DNA of 64,000 nucleotides from Chitinophagaceae bacterium (GCA_947447265.1 CANFKC010000001.1:1-64000); one strand, 5' to 3'. Counted from the first letter of the stretch, positions 35,945 to 45,260 are shown. Notes: generated by a model not told the origin, from the letters alone. Program-made: numbers and translations.

Positions 35945-37054
35945 CTATACCTGGCCAGATAATGCATAACTGGTATTTCTTCCGGCAGTATCTTCTTTTA
36001 GTAGAATTCCTGAGTTAATTAATTCCTGAATATCGCGCAGAGCTGTGTCCTGTGAACATTTAGCCATCTTCGCCCATTTCGATGTAGTCAGCTTACCTTC
36101 GAATCCGTCAAGTAGTTTGTTCAACATCAAATTCTGTCGTTGGTTCAGTGGCTGTCCTTCGAATTTTTCCCTGAACCTTGCTTTTCTTAATACCTTATTA
36201 AGAAGCTGCTCAGTTAAGGTAAGCGACCTATCCAGGCAACTTAAAAACCAGTGCAACCAAGATGTGATATCCATATCCCCTTTTTGGGTGCTTTCCAACA
36301 TATCGTAATAGTCTTTACGCTCCAGTTGAATTTGTGCTGACATGCTGTAAAAGCGCTGTGAGCTGCCATCGGCGCGTGCAAGTTGCAGATCAGCTATTGT
36401 ACGCGCAATCCTGCCGTTTCCATCTTCAAAAGGATGCAAAGTAATAAACCATAAATGCGCTACAGCTGCTTTAATAACAGGGTCAAGGCTGGTTGTTGTA
36501 TTCATCCATTCAATAAATTGCTGCATTGCTGACGGAAGTAAGGCTGCATCCGGGGCTTCAAAGTGTATTTTTTCTTTGCCAAAAATACCTGATACAACCT
36601 GCATAGGCCCTTTACTGCCATCGCGCCAGTTGCCAGTAGTTATTTTATGCATGCCACTGCGCCCTGTCGGGAAAAGTGCTGCATGCCAGCCAAACAATCT
36701 ATCATCGGTTATAGGTTCATTAAATTTCTGGGTAGCATCCAGCATCATTTCCACAACCCCATCCACATGCCTCTCGGCGGGCACAAGTCCGGCAATGTCA
36801 ATACCCAGCCTTCGCGCTATGGATGAACGCACCTGGTCGGGATGTAGTATATCTCCCTCAATTTCGCTGGTTTTTATAATATTAACGGTAAGCGAATGTA
36901 ACAAGGCCTCCGAACGAAGCTGAAAACCCAATGCTTCCATATTACCCAGCAACCTGCCTTGCTTGTTGCGAACTGTTGCCAGCAACGAAATGACACGTTC
37001 GTTATCCCAGTAAAACCGTGGCCAATCTTTATTTTGATAAATATATTTATTCAT
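35945..37054 (-). CDS. Fic-domain AMP transferase with C-terminal winged helix
   Basis: A 369-residue protein. The core motif HPFEDGNGRIAR (207-218) matches the canonical HPFxDGNGRxxR of active Fic enzymes. TSEIEG (62-67) fits the inhibitory helix [S/T]xxxE[G/N] in front of the Fic core, so this is a self-inhibited class II protein. Residues 290-365 look like a winged-helix DNA-binding domain (KWAKMAKCSQDTALRDIQEL). Fic enzymes transfer AMP to hydroxyl groups of target proteins. A tandem palindromic operator overlaps the start codon, suggesting autoregulation through the C-terminal domain. The target is unknown. Confidence 0.9.
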   Translation of the reverse strand: MNKYIYQNKDWPRFYWDNERVISLLATVRNKQGRLLGNMEALGFQLRSEALLHSLTVNIIKTSEIEGDILHPDQVRSSIARRLGIDIAGLVPAERHVDGVVEMMLDATQKFNEPITDDRLFGWHAALFPTGRSGMHKITTGNWRDGSKGPMQVVSGIFGKEKIHFEAPDAALLPSAMQQFIEWMNTTTSLDPVIKAAVAHLWFITLHPFEDGNGRIARTIADLQLARADGSSQRFYSMSAQIQLERKDYYDMLESTQKGDMDITSWLHWFLSCLDRSLTLTEQLLNKVLRKARFREKFEGQPLNQRQNLMLNKLLDGFEGKLTTSKWAKMAKCSQDTALRDIQELINSGILLKEDTAGRNTSYALSGQV

Positions 37055-37112
37055 TATCCGCAGGTTATGCGGCGAATATACGACTTATTCACCGCATATT
37101 TTGCGGTGAATA
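37052..37112. promoter_or_regulatory. Tandem palindromic operator at the Fic gene start
   Basis: Palindrome 1 (37086-37112) has perfect 11-bp arms, TATTCACCGCA on one side and its complement on the other, around 5 bases. Palindrome 2 (37052-37078) has arms TATTCGCCGCA and the imperfect TGCGGATAATG with the same 5-base spacer, and it includes the start codon. The centres are 34 bases apart, about three helical turns. A protein bound here would block both promoter and start. Confidence 0.6.
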
Positions 37113-37177
37113 TGGTGATTTTACTCCGCAAAAGGAGAAAAGAGTATGCGGTAGGCACGTATGTGGGTTTGTAACGC

Positions 37178-37374
37178 CCCATCACCCCTGGTTTTTTCGC
37201 GAGCGAAAAACCGTCCCCTCTTTGGCAAGAGGGGAGTTCCCACCCGACGTGTTCAAATATTTGCGCCACCAAATATTTTTCCAGTATAACTACAAGAGTG
37301 CGCTTAGCAACAACTCCCCTCTTGCCAAAGAGGGGACAGATTTTTTTCGGAACGAAAAAATCAGGGGTGATGGG
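37178..37374. repeat. Second family of inverted two-hairpin element (MITE-like)
   Basis: The arms 37178-37238 and 37312-37374 are inverted copies of about 62 bp. Each holds two hairpins: a TTTTTTCG / CGAAAAA type and a CCCCTCTT-tggc-AAGAGGGG type. About 73 bases lie between. The right arm ends 3 bases before the stop of the NHL gene that follows. The sequence GTGATGGG at the outer tip recurs at 38762, next to the stop of the second NHL gene. Confidence 0.65.
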
Positions 37375-37376
37375 AC

Positions 37377-38735
37377 CTACTCCCTCACTATCTTCTCCCT
37401 GTAAATACCCCCACCGTCACCAACAACCTCCAGAATATAAACACCCGCCGCTAACTGCCCCACCGGCACAACCGCTCTCAGCTCCCCGCTCTCGCCCTTC
37501 AAAACCGCCTGCCCCAGTACATTGGTTATAACAACCGATTGCATTACCGTTTCACACTCCACATATAAAACCGAATTAACAGGGTTGGGGTAAACGGTAA
37601 CACCTAATGACTTTACCCCTTCAATACCAAGATGTGTAGAATTATCACACTTTGCTTGTGTTACTTTACGAATTCTGTTATTTACAAGATCGTTAATAAT
37701 AATATTCCCCAATGTATCAACTGCAACTCCTGAAGGTAAATATATAGATGATGTATCAGCTAGCCCCCCATCGCCATTATATGGACCATTACCGTTACCT
37801 GCTATAGTTATAATTTTACGTGTTGATATATCTACTTTACGAATGCGATTATTGCCATTATCAACAATGTACAAATTATCACAAGCATCTACTGCAACCA
37901 TTGTAGGCGTATTCATAGATGCAGAATCACAAACCTGACCATCCCCACTAAATCCTGAAATAGAGTTTCCCGCAAATCTCGATATAATGTGTGTTACGTA
38001 ATCTATCTTTCTGATGTTTGAATAGTGGGCTATATATATATTACCTTTTGAATCCGAACATATACCATTTAATACCGCCAACCCAGCCAACGTTGCAGGC
38101 CCGCCATCTCCACTATAGCCTGACGATGACCCGTAAAGTCCAGCATATGTTGAAATTACATTATTAGTATCGATTTTCCTGATATTACCATTAATGACAT
38201 CCGCTATATAAAGATTTCCATACGGATCAAAACACAAGCTATATGGCCCATTTAACGATGCATTGGTTGCTGGTCCGCCATCGCCAGAATAACCGGCAAT
38301 TCCATTACCTGCAATTGTAGAAATGATGCCAGTAGCAATGTTTACTTTTCGCACTCTTGCACCAGCATGTTCTGCGATATAGATATTATTATTTTTATCA
38401 ACTGCTATACCCTCGGGGTTATTCAAAGTAGCGGCAGTTGCTTGCCCACCGTCTCCGCTAGAAGATGCAACGGTATCCCCTGCAAAAGTACTGATAACAC
38501 CAGTTGGAATAATTTTCCTTACTTTGTTTACCCAATTGCCTGATGTAAAATAGTAATTACCTAGATGGTCAAATACTCCCCAACCGTTACCAACAATTTT
38601 GGCGAGTGTTGCAGGTCCGCCATCTCCCGAGTCACCACCAACTCCTATACCTGCATACGTTGTTATTATCTGCCCATTCCCCACAAACGGCAGCAGCACA
38701 AAACACAACACCAATAACAACAGGCACTTTTTCAT
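37377..38735 (-). CDS. NHL-repeat T9SS cargo protein, copy 1
   Basis: A 452-residue product from the ATG at 38735, the start conserved in the two paralogs (MKKCLLLLVLCF); the frame also has an ATG three codons earlier at 38744. It has a signal peptide ending GNGQ, about six NHL repeats of the form ISTIAGNGIAGYSGDGGPATNASL, and a T9SS type A sorting domain starting VTVYPNPVNSVLYVECET and ending IYREKIVRE. It should be exported across the outer membrane and attached or released at the surface. The NHL repeats form a six-bladed propeller, usually for binding. It is the first of three tandem paralogs on this strand. Confidence 0.88.
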   Translation of the reverse strand: MKKCLLLLVLCFVLLPFVGNGQIITTYAGIGVGGDSGDGGPATLAKIVGNGWGVFDHLGNYYFTSGNWVNKVRKIIPTGVISTFAGDTVASSSGDGGQATAATLNNPEGIAVDKNNNIYIAEHAGARVRKVNIATGIISTIAGNGIAGYSGDGGPATNASLNGPYSLCFDPYGNLYIADVINGNIRKIDTNNVISTYAGLYGSSSGYSGDGGPATLAGLAVLNGICSDSKGNIYIAHYSNIRKIDYVTHIISRFAGNSISGFSGDGQVCDSASMNTPTMVAVDACDNLYIVDNGNNRIRKVDISTRKIITIAGNGNGPYNGDGGLADTSSIYLPSGVAVDTLGNIIINDLVNNRIRKVTQAKCDNSTHLGIEGVKSLGVTVYPNPVNSVLYVECETVMQSVVITNVLGQAVLKGESGELRAVVPVGQLAAGVYILEVVGDGGGIYREKIVRE

Positions 38736-38845
38736 AGCTTTCATTGAAATTTAAAAAAAGAGTGATGGGGCCTACTCCCTCACTATCTTCTCCATGTAAA
38801 TCCCCCCATCTTCACCAACAACCTCCAGAATATAAACACCCGCAG

Positions 38846-40111
38846 CTAACTGCCCCAAAGGCACAACCGCTCCCCGCCCTCGCTCTTAATAACCGCCTGG
38901 CCCAGTATGTTGATGATAGCAACTGAATGCATTACCGTTTCACACTCCACATATAAAACCGAATTAACCGGGTTCGGATAAATTATCGCTTTTGTTGGTG
39001 AGTTTACACCAGGAACATCTAGATAACCACAATAAGGGTAAGTGACCTTCCTGATTTTAGGCGAATCAACCTGACTAAAATATAAATTATCGCAACTATC
39101 AAACATAACGCAATGTGGATGAGTTATTTTCGCAGCCGTAGCAAGTCCTCCATCTCCATCATCGCCATCAATGCCATTACCGGCAACAGTATGAATAATC
39201 CGATTTTTATCTATCATCCTGATCCTATTATTGGTCACATCGCCAAAGTACAATGCGCCGTGCTTTACTGTAATACTACCAGGATTAATATGAGCTGATG
39301 ATGCGGGTATTTCATCACCATTATAAATATAAAAAGAGGAATCTCCAGCAAAAGCATGTATGTTTCCAAATGTGTCCATTACCCTGATAAGAGCATAAAT
39401 ATACTCTCCAATATACAAATTGCCTCGCTCATCGCAATCCAACGTGCCGGGAGTGCATTTACCGACTGTAGCTGGACCATTATTTCCACTTGAACCTAAC
39501 GTTCCATTACCGGCAATTGTCGAGATTATGCCAGATGTATTTATTTTCCGAACCCTATAATTAGCAGCATCAGCAATGTATAAATTACCAACATAGTCAA
39601 AGCAAACATCTGTTGGCAGATTTAGTAATGATGCACTTGCCATTCCCCCATCACCACCATATCCACCTGCACCGCCCCCAATACCACTTAAATTGCCTGC
39701 TATGGTAGTAATAACTCCTGTTGATTTATTTATTTTACGTACCCTATTATTAGCGGCATCTGCAATAAATAAATTACCTGAGCTGTCAATTGCCATACCC
39801 GTAGGTTGATTTAATTGGGCTGCTGTCGCAGGTCCCCAGTCGCCGCCAAAGCCGGCAGTACCAGTTCCGGCAATGGTCGAAATAATTCCACTGTTGTCAA
39901 TTTTCCTTACACAATGAGCCAGCTGCTCAGTAAAATAAAGGTTGCCATATCTGTCAAAGACGATATCATTGGGATCATCAATTGCAGCAGCGGTTGCTTG
40001 AGCACCATCTCCTCCGCTTCCGCCACCTGCATACGTTGTTATTATCTGCCCCCTCCCCATAAACGGCAGCCACACAAAACACACAACCAATAACAGCAGG
40101 CACTTTTTCAT
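38846..40111 (-). CDS. NHL-repeat T9SS cargo protein, copy 2, sorting domain frameshifted
   Basis: A 421-residue frame with signal peptide (MKKCLLLLVVCFVWLPFMGRGQ) and NHL repeats such as GIISTIAGTGTAGFGGDWGPATAAQL. Its sorting domain is correct up to GQAVIKSEGGER and then runs into LCLWGS and a stop. The correct remainder, ending IYMEKIVRE, is still present in another frame down to 38772. Compared with copy 3, seven bases (a repeat of AGAGCGG) are missing at about 38868-38880, a slip between direct repeats. The protein would keep its export signal but lose the final T9SS strands, so outer-membrane passage is doubtful. Confidence 0.85.
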   Translation of the reverse strand: MKKCLLLLVVCFVWLPFMGRGQIITTYAGGGSGGDGAQATAAAIDDPNDIVFDRYGNLYFTEQLAHCVRKIDNSGIISTIAGTGTAGFGGDWGPATAAQLNQPTGMAIDSSGNLFIADAANNRVRKINKSTGVITTIAGNLSGIGGGAGGYGGDGGMASASLLNLPTDVCFDYVGNLYIADAANYRVRKINTSGIISTIAGNGTLGSSGNNGPATVGKCTPGTLDCDERGNLYIGEYIYALIRVMDTFGNIHAFAGDSSFYIYNGDEIPASSAHINPGSITVKHGALYFGDVTNNRIRMIDKNRIIHTVAGNGIDGDDGDGGLATAAKITHPHCVMFDSCDNLYFSQVDSPKIRKVTYPYCGYLDVPGVNSPTKAIIYPNPVNSVLYVECETVMHSVAIINILGQAVIKSEGGERLCLWGS

Positions 40112-40155
40112 CGTTTTTTATTGAACTTTAAAATATAATAGAGGTGAATAAGCCA

Positions 40156-42291
40156 CTACTCCCTCACTATCTTCTCCCTGTAAATACCTCCATCTTCACC
40201 AACAACCTCCAGAATATAAACACCCGCCGCTAACTGCCCCACTGGCACAACCGCTCTCCGCTCCCCGCTCTCGCTCTTAATAACCGCCTGCCCCAGTATG
40301 TTGGTGATAACAACCGATTGCATTGCCGTTTCACACTCCACATATAAAACCGAATTAACCGGATTTGGATAAATGCGTAGACTGCCAATTGCCGATTGCA
40401 AACTGCCAACTGAAACATCATGATCCCAAACAATATGTAACCCCAAAACCGCGCTGTCTATGCAAAGGTCATTGGAAAGCACCCTCGCTGTAATGGTATC
40501 TGTTCCTACAGTTTTGGCATATGTTACAGAGCGTACAGAGGTGGTCGCAAACGCAAAACCATGGTTCAGCCAGCGTAAGGAATAGCTGCTTCCCCCTCCT
40601 GTAACAGCCGCACTTACAGTTACAGAACTTCCTACAGGAACAACTGTACTGCCTGACAAAGTAACTGTAGGGTGCACAAGTGGTGCAACCACCATATTTA
40701 AGGTATTGCTGCTTACTATTGCAGGCAACGCACAGAAAGCATTGCTGGTTAGCACACAACGTACAGAATCACCATTTGCAGGGGCGTAAGAATAAGTACT
40801 ACCTCCGGCACCTGCAACGCTGCCATTTAGATACCATTGATAAGCAGGTGAAGAACCGCCATTAGCAATAGTGGCTGTAAATAATACTGCATTGACACCG
40901 CATACAGTGTCATTGGGGTTTGGAGCAATTGTAATTGATGGTGTTACCCGCGGTAATACAACGGAATGAATAGTATTGCTCCTTGCCATTGCTGGCATAG
41001 CGCAGTGATTGTGGGAATTAAGCATGCAGTATACTGAATCGCTTGCGGCCAGGGTATCTGTAAACACATTGCTTGCCCCAACACTCACCAATGTATCATT
41101 TACATACCAGTAATAAGTATTAACAGAGCCGCCACCCGCTATTGTAGCGGTGTATGTAATTGCAGAACCGACGCATGTTGTATCAGCCGATGCCGTTATT
41201 GCAACAGTCACCGCTGTAGTAGCGGCAACACCCGAAAGCCATACTCTGCGGATATGATTGTTTGATTCATCAGCTATATACACATTGCCACAGGCATCGG
41301 CTGTAACCCCTTCCGGGTTATACAAAGACGCAGCAGTTGCAGGTCCACCGTCACCCGAATATGTCGTACTTCCATTACCTGCTATCAAATGAAAAACTCT
41401 TGAAGTATCAACTTGATAAACTCTATCATTCGAATAGTCCGCTATATATATATTATCTATTTTATCAATACCAATAGCATAAGCTTCAAATTGAGCAGAA
41501 TCGGCATGCATACCGTCCCCAATATAATACCAGTTACCATTCCCTGCAATAGTGGTAATGAGGCCGGTATTGGTATTTATTTTTCTGATTCTTTTATCCG
41601 CAGCAAGGAATACATTTCCAAAAGTATCAATGCAAATGCTATTGTTAATGGCAAGAGCCGCCGCCGTAGCGGGGCCGCCATCGCCACTAAAACCATAAGT
41701 TCCATTACCAGCGATACTTGTAATAATACCTGAAGTGTCTATTTTCCGAACTTTTCCGCCGCCGCTATCAACAACGTAAATATTACCTATCCTATCTACA
41801 CAAAGGCCGCCCGGCATGACTTTTGCTGCTGTTGCGGGTCCGCCGCTACCCGTACACCCTGCTGTTCCAATACCGGCAATAGTCGTAATGATATGAGTTA
41901 CGGCATTAACTTTTCGGATACGATAATTATAAAAATCAGCAATGTAAATATTTCCAATTGTATCAATTCCAATTCCCTGTGGATTTAAAGTTGCTGCAGT
42001 CGCAGGGCCGCCATCACCGCTAAAACCGACACTTCCATTGCCTGCAACAGTATGAATCACACCATTCGTATCTATCATCCGCACACGTGGGCTGCTAAGC
42101 GAATGTAAAAAATAATAATTACCGTATTTATCAAAGACACCTCCAGCAGGTTGAGGTACGGCTGCGTTAGTTGCAAACCCACCATCCCCTAAAAAAGAGC
42201 CGCCACCGGCAAAATTGGTTATTATCTGCCCACTCCCAACAAACGGCAGCAGCACAAAACACAAAACCAATAACAGCAGGCACCTTTTCAT
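40156..42291 (-). CDS. NHL-repeat T9SS cargo protein, copy 3, with Ig-like insert
   Basis: A 711-residue protein: signal peptide (MKRCLLLLVLCFVLLPFVGSGQ), NHL repeats to about residue 350, then about 270 residues of Ig-like/PKD-like repeats (WYVNDTLVSVG and WYLNGSVAGAGG segments with paired cysteines), then the sorting domain IYPNPVNSVLYVECET to IYREKIVRE. The sorting domain is nearly identical to that of copies 1 and 2, and the signal peptides are alike, while the middles differ. That points to duplication with exchange of the central part. The linker before IYPNP is encoded by a heptamer tract at 40381-40411. The product is expected at the cell surface. Confidence 0.88.
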   Translation of the reverse strand: MKRCLLLLVLCFVLLPFVGSGQIITNFAGGGSFLGDGGFATNAAVPQPAGGVFDKYGNYYFLHSLSSPRVRMIDTNGVIHTVAGNGSVGFSGDGGPATAATLNPQGIGIDTIGNIYIADFYNYRIRKVNAVTHIITTIAGIGTAGCTGSGGPATAAKVMPGGLCVDRIGNIYVVDSGGGKVRKIDTSGIITSIAGNGTYGFSGDGGPATAAALAINNSICIDTFGNVFLAADKRIRKINTNTGLITTIAGNGNWYYIGDGMHADSAQFEAYAIGIDKIDNIYIADYSNDRVYQVDTSRVFHLIAGNGSTTYSGDGGPATAASLYNPEGVTADACGNVYIADESNNHIRRVWLSGVAATTAVTVAITASADTTCVGSAITYTATIAGGGSVNTYYWYVNDTLVSVGASNVFTDTLAASDSVYCMLNSHNHCAMPAMARSNTIHSVVLPRVTPSITIAPNPNDTVCGVNAVLFTATIANGGSSPAYQWYLNGSVAGAGGSTYSYAPANGDSVRCVLTSNAFCALPAIVSSNTLNMVVAPLVHPTVTLSGSTVVPVGSSVTVSAAVTGGGSSYSLRWLNHGFAFATTSVRSVTYAKTVGTDTITARVLSNDLCIDSAVLGLHIVWDHDVSVGSLQSAIGSLRIYPNPVNSVLYVECETAMQSVVITNILGQAVIKSESGERRAVVPVGQLAAGVYILEVVGEDGGIYREKIVRE

Positions 42292-42382
42292 AGCTTTCCT
42301 TGAACTGTAAATTTACAAAAAGCTGCAATATGAATGAATAGGTATAAATACCTAATTTTTGTGTGGGTGTGGTGTGGGAACT

Positions 42383-42414
42383 AAGATTTTTAGGATTTCA
42401 AGATTATAGGATTA
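42383..42414. repeat. 8-bp tandem tract, consensus WAGGATTW
   Basis: Four 8-base units (AAGATTTT, TAGGATTT, CAAGATTA, TAGGATTA). It is similar in style to the heptamer tracts but with a period of 8. It lies in the 464-base gene-free stretch 42292-42755, which also holds a palindrome and a terminator. Confidence 0.4.
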
Positions 42415-42533
42415 ATTTTTGAAACCAACCGTTTTTGAGAAAACCTATGATAAACCATTATTTCCCCAAGGCTATTCGTTTCATAACGTCGTCCCAGGAA
42501 GAGAATTTCATCAGTCGATTTTCATATTTTAGG

Positions 42534-42568
42534 TAGGTGTCCCACACTTTAGAAGTGTGGGACACCTA
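42534..42568. repeat. Palindrome of the GTCCCACACTTT family
   Basis: TAGGTGTCCCACACTT and its complement around AGA: a near-perfect inverted repeat, the best copy of the family along with 5877-5905. Confidence 0.65.
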
Positions 42569-42574
42569 TAGGCA

Positions 42575-42600
42575 CAAAAAAAGGTGCCTGAAAAGGCACC
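42575..42600 (-). terminator. Terminator of the outer-membrane protein gene at 42756
   Basis: On the minus strand GGTGCC-TTTTCA-GGCACC is followed by eight T residues, about 155 bases after the gene's stop. Confidence 0.65.
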
Positions 42601-42755
42601 CTTCGTGGAAATTTAATTTTGTTGGTATTCCCGTACCTTAAATTCCCACTACACACACACTATTCGGGAAATACTCAACTACATAACTTCAAAAACTGTG
42701 CCCGTATTGTTTTGGCAGTACCCAATTAACAGCACTTTCACAGTTCGTCAATATC

Positions 42756-43508
42756 TTAATGGAACCTGTACCTGATACCTACTGTTTCTGGTAAAAACAG
42801 CATGTGGTAGCGGTGCGTGCCATGGTCGTCATAAATGCCATTTGTTTTGTCAGTACCTACCTCTACGAAGCGCGCACCGATTTCAACATTCAAACCCCAG
42901 CGGCGCATAAAATAATAGCTATAGCCAGCCTGCAGGCCAAAACTATAACCAATACCCGAGCCGTAATTATAATTTGATACATACCTGTAAGAAGAATCAG
43001 GAGCCGCATTGTACTTGCTGTAACCAACTGAGCCATCGCTTATAGTGGTAACCAAACCAAGATTTACACCAAAGTATAGATTAGCCTTATTGTAGGTTTT
43101 CCATTTACTGTAAAACGGAATAACATAATTCAACTGGAAAGATTCCGTGAGCGCAGGTTTGCCTATCTGGAACTTTACTTCTGTTTTGTTTAAAGTAGTG
43201 CCCATCGTGTAAGGGTTGCTCCAGGTACCGTATGATTCCCAGGTGCGCATGCCCAACTCTGCAGCTATATTCCAGTGCTCATCAACAGCATAAACAACCT
43301 TAGCCGAAAGTTCAGGTACTACGTTAGTACGAGCTCCGGTATAATCATTTGCCGGGCCCTGTGGGCGTGTAATGCCGCTTGCACCATAGTTAATACCACC
43401 ATCCCAACGGAGGTCCGGAGGGAAGTTTTCCCATATGGCTTGCCTTTGGGCAAATATGCTACCGGTAAAAGCTATTACAGCCGCGGCTGTGAGTAATAAT
43501 ACCTTCAT
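42756..43508 (-). CDS. Outer-membrane beta-barrel protein, hypothetical
   Basis: A 250-residue protein from the ATG at 43508 (MKVLLLTAAAVIAFTGSIFAQ, signal peptide); an upstream TTG at 43538 would only lengthen the N-terminus. The mature part alternates aromatic and small residues in strands such as LYFGVNLGLVTTI and YGSGIGYSFGLQAGYSYYFMRRWGLNVEIGARF, and ends in the aromatic-terminated strand VGIRYRFH, the usual barrel assembly signal. It is expected to be an 8- to 10-stranded barrel in the outer membrane. Role unknown. A terminator follows downstream. Confidence 0.78.
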   Translation of the reverse strand: MKVLLLTAAAVIAFTGSIFAQRQAIWENFPPDLRWDGGINYGASGITRPQGPANDYTGARTNVVPELSAKVVYAVDEHWNIAAELGMRTWESYGTWSNPYTMGTTLNKTEVKFQIGKPALTESFQLNYVIPFYSKWKTYNKANLYFGVNLGLVTTISDGSVGYSKYNAAPDSSYRYVSNYNYGSGIGYSFGLQAGYSYYFMRRWGLNVEIGARFVEVGTDKTNGIYDDHGTHRYHMLFLPETVGIRYRFH

Positions 43509-43654
43509 ATTATGAAGTAAGTTAGAATTAAACTTCAAATCTAAACAATTAAGTCAAAAATAGAAACAAACACGCCAAAAATGGTGGATTTGAAGCGCCT
43601 TTTATCATAAAAAACCGATATTAAGACCGCTTTTAAGGCATTTAAAGTAAGTTG

Positions 43655-45172
43655 CTACCCAAAATCTTCGTCATCATCATCATCTCCCAAGCTCATATTC
43701 AGCATACTGCCCAGCATATCGGTAAAGTTATAGCCACCCTTCTCAATGCCTTTTTTACTGATCAGTGAGAATTCGGAAAGGCCATGGAGCACAAATTCCA
43801 TAAGCAGGCCAGCCTGGTCTTCATCAATTTGCGGATAGAATTGTTTTACCGCAGCGTAAAGCCCATCAACTTTATAAAGGTTGTTGCGGTAATCGGCATC
43901 GCTATCGTCTTGCAATAATATAAGGTCATTGCCCTTGCCAAACCAGTCGATAATCGACATGTATGGATTTGGTTTTGACTTCTTAGCGTCTTTCGGTCCT
44001 TTCTTAAAAGACTGCGGATCAGGGAAGTATTTGCAGAAGGTAGTCCTGATAGCTAAACCCATAAGGCGATAAGCAACATTCAGCGGGCCTTCCTGCTCTC
44101 CTTCATATACAAGTTCTATTTTGCCAGTTATGGAAGGTATTATACCTAAAAAATCAGCAATGCGCACGGTTGTTTTACCACCGCCATGGCGTAAAGCACG
44201 CCTTTCGGCTGTACTCACCAGGTTTTCGTAAGCTGAAATGGTAAGCCTTGCCGATACACCGCTTTTCTGATCTACAAATTCGCTCTTTCGGGCTTCCATC
44301 GCCACTTCTTCCACCATCATCTGGCAGAGTTCCGGCACCTCTACGGTTTTCAGTTGCTCCGGTAAAATATTGGCTTCCTGTTCTGTAATAGCGCGGGAAA
44401 GCTCTACGGTTTTAGGATAGTGGGTAATGATCTGGCTCTCAATACGATCTTTCAACGGGGTTACAATACTACCCCTGTTGGTATAATCTTCAGGATTGGC
44501 AGTAAATATAAACAGGATATCGAGCGGCATACGTAGTTTAAAACCACGGATCTGTATATCGCCTTCCTGCAGAATATTAAAGAGCGACACCTGTATGCGC
44601 GCCTGCAGATCTGGCAACTCATTAATTACAAATATGCCCCTGTTACTGCGGGGTATAATGCCATAGTGCAGTGCCCTTTCGTCAGCAAAGCTAAAACGCA
44701 TATTAGCAGCCTTAATAGGGTCAATATCACCTATAAGGTCCGCTACCGATACATCTGGCGTGGCCAGCTTTTCTCCGTAACGCTCGCTGCGGTGTAACCA
44801 GCCTATCGGAGTATCATCGCCCTTTTCGTCTATTAACTGCCGTGAAAACAGGGATATAGGCGCAAACGGATCATCATTAATTTCGCTTCCGGCCACGAAC
44901 GGTATCCACTCATCAAGCAAGTGCACCATTTCACGCGCCATGCGGGTTTTGGCCTGCCCCCTTAAACCCAGGAACAATATATTGTGCCGACTCAAAAGCG
45001 CCCGCTCAACATCAGGTATTACCGTATCTTCAAAACCCAGTATGCTCTGGAAAGGGCTTTGCTTCTGGGTAATTAGTTTGGTAAGATTTTCCCTTACTTC
45101 GTTCTTAACGCCTTTCGGTTGGTAGCCTGATTTTTTCAGTTCTCCCAATGTCTTTATTTCAGGTTGCATCAT
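43655..45172 (-). CDS. AAA+ ATPase of the Mg-chelatase ChlI / MoxR type
   Basis: A 505-residue cytosolic ATPase. The Walker A loop is GLRGQAKTRMAR (about 70-81), Walker B is GIFVINELPDL, and the sensor region is FIFTANPEDYTNRG. The C-terminal lid runs to about residue 350, followed by an insert rich in lysine (FKKGPKDAKKSK) and an acidic end (SLGDDDDDEDFG). Relatives work with von Willebrand A-domain proteins as metal-insertion or remodelling machines. No VWA gene lies next to it here, so the partner must be elsewhere. Two consecutive ATG codons can serve as the start. It forms a single-gene unit. Confidence 0.85.
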   Translation of the reverse strand: MMQPEIKTLGELKKSGYQPKGVKNEVRENLTKLITQKQSPFQSILGFEDTVIPDVERALLSRHNILFLGLRGQAKTRMAREMVHLLDEWIPFVAGSEINDDPFAPISLFSRQLIDEKGDDTPIGWLHRSERYGEKLATPDVSVADLIGDIDPIKAANMRFSFADERALHYGIIPRSNRGIFVINELPDLQARIQVSLFNILQEGDIQIRGFKLRMPLDILFIFTANPEDYTNRGSIVTPLKDRIESQIITHYPKTVELSRAITEQEANILPEQLKTVEVPELCQMMVEEVAMEARKSEFVDQKSGVSARLTISAYENLVSTAERRALRHGGGKTTVRIADFLGIIPSITGKIELVYEGEQEGPLNVAYRLMGLAIRTTFCKYFPDPQSFKKGPKDAKKSKPNPYMSIIDWFGKGNDLILLQDDSDADYRNNLYKVDGLYAAVKQFYPQIDEDQAGLLMEFVLHGLSEFSLISKKGIEKGGYNFTDMLGSMLNMSLGDDDDDEDFG

Positions 45173-45260
45173 CAGTTATTAATAATAATGCTAAAGGTAA
45201 CGGTTGGAGCCATTACCATAACAATGTGCGTATTGTAAAATTTTATGGAACTATTGTACT

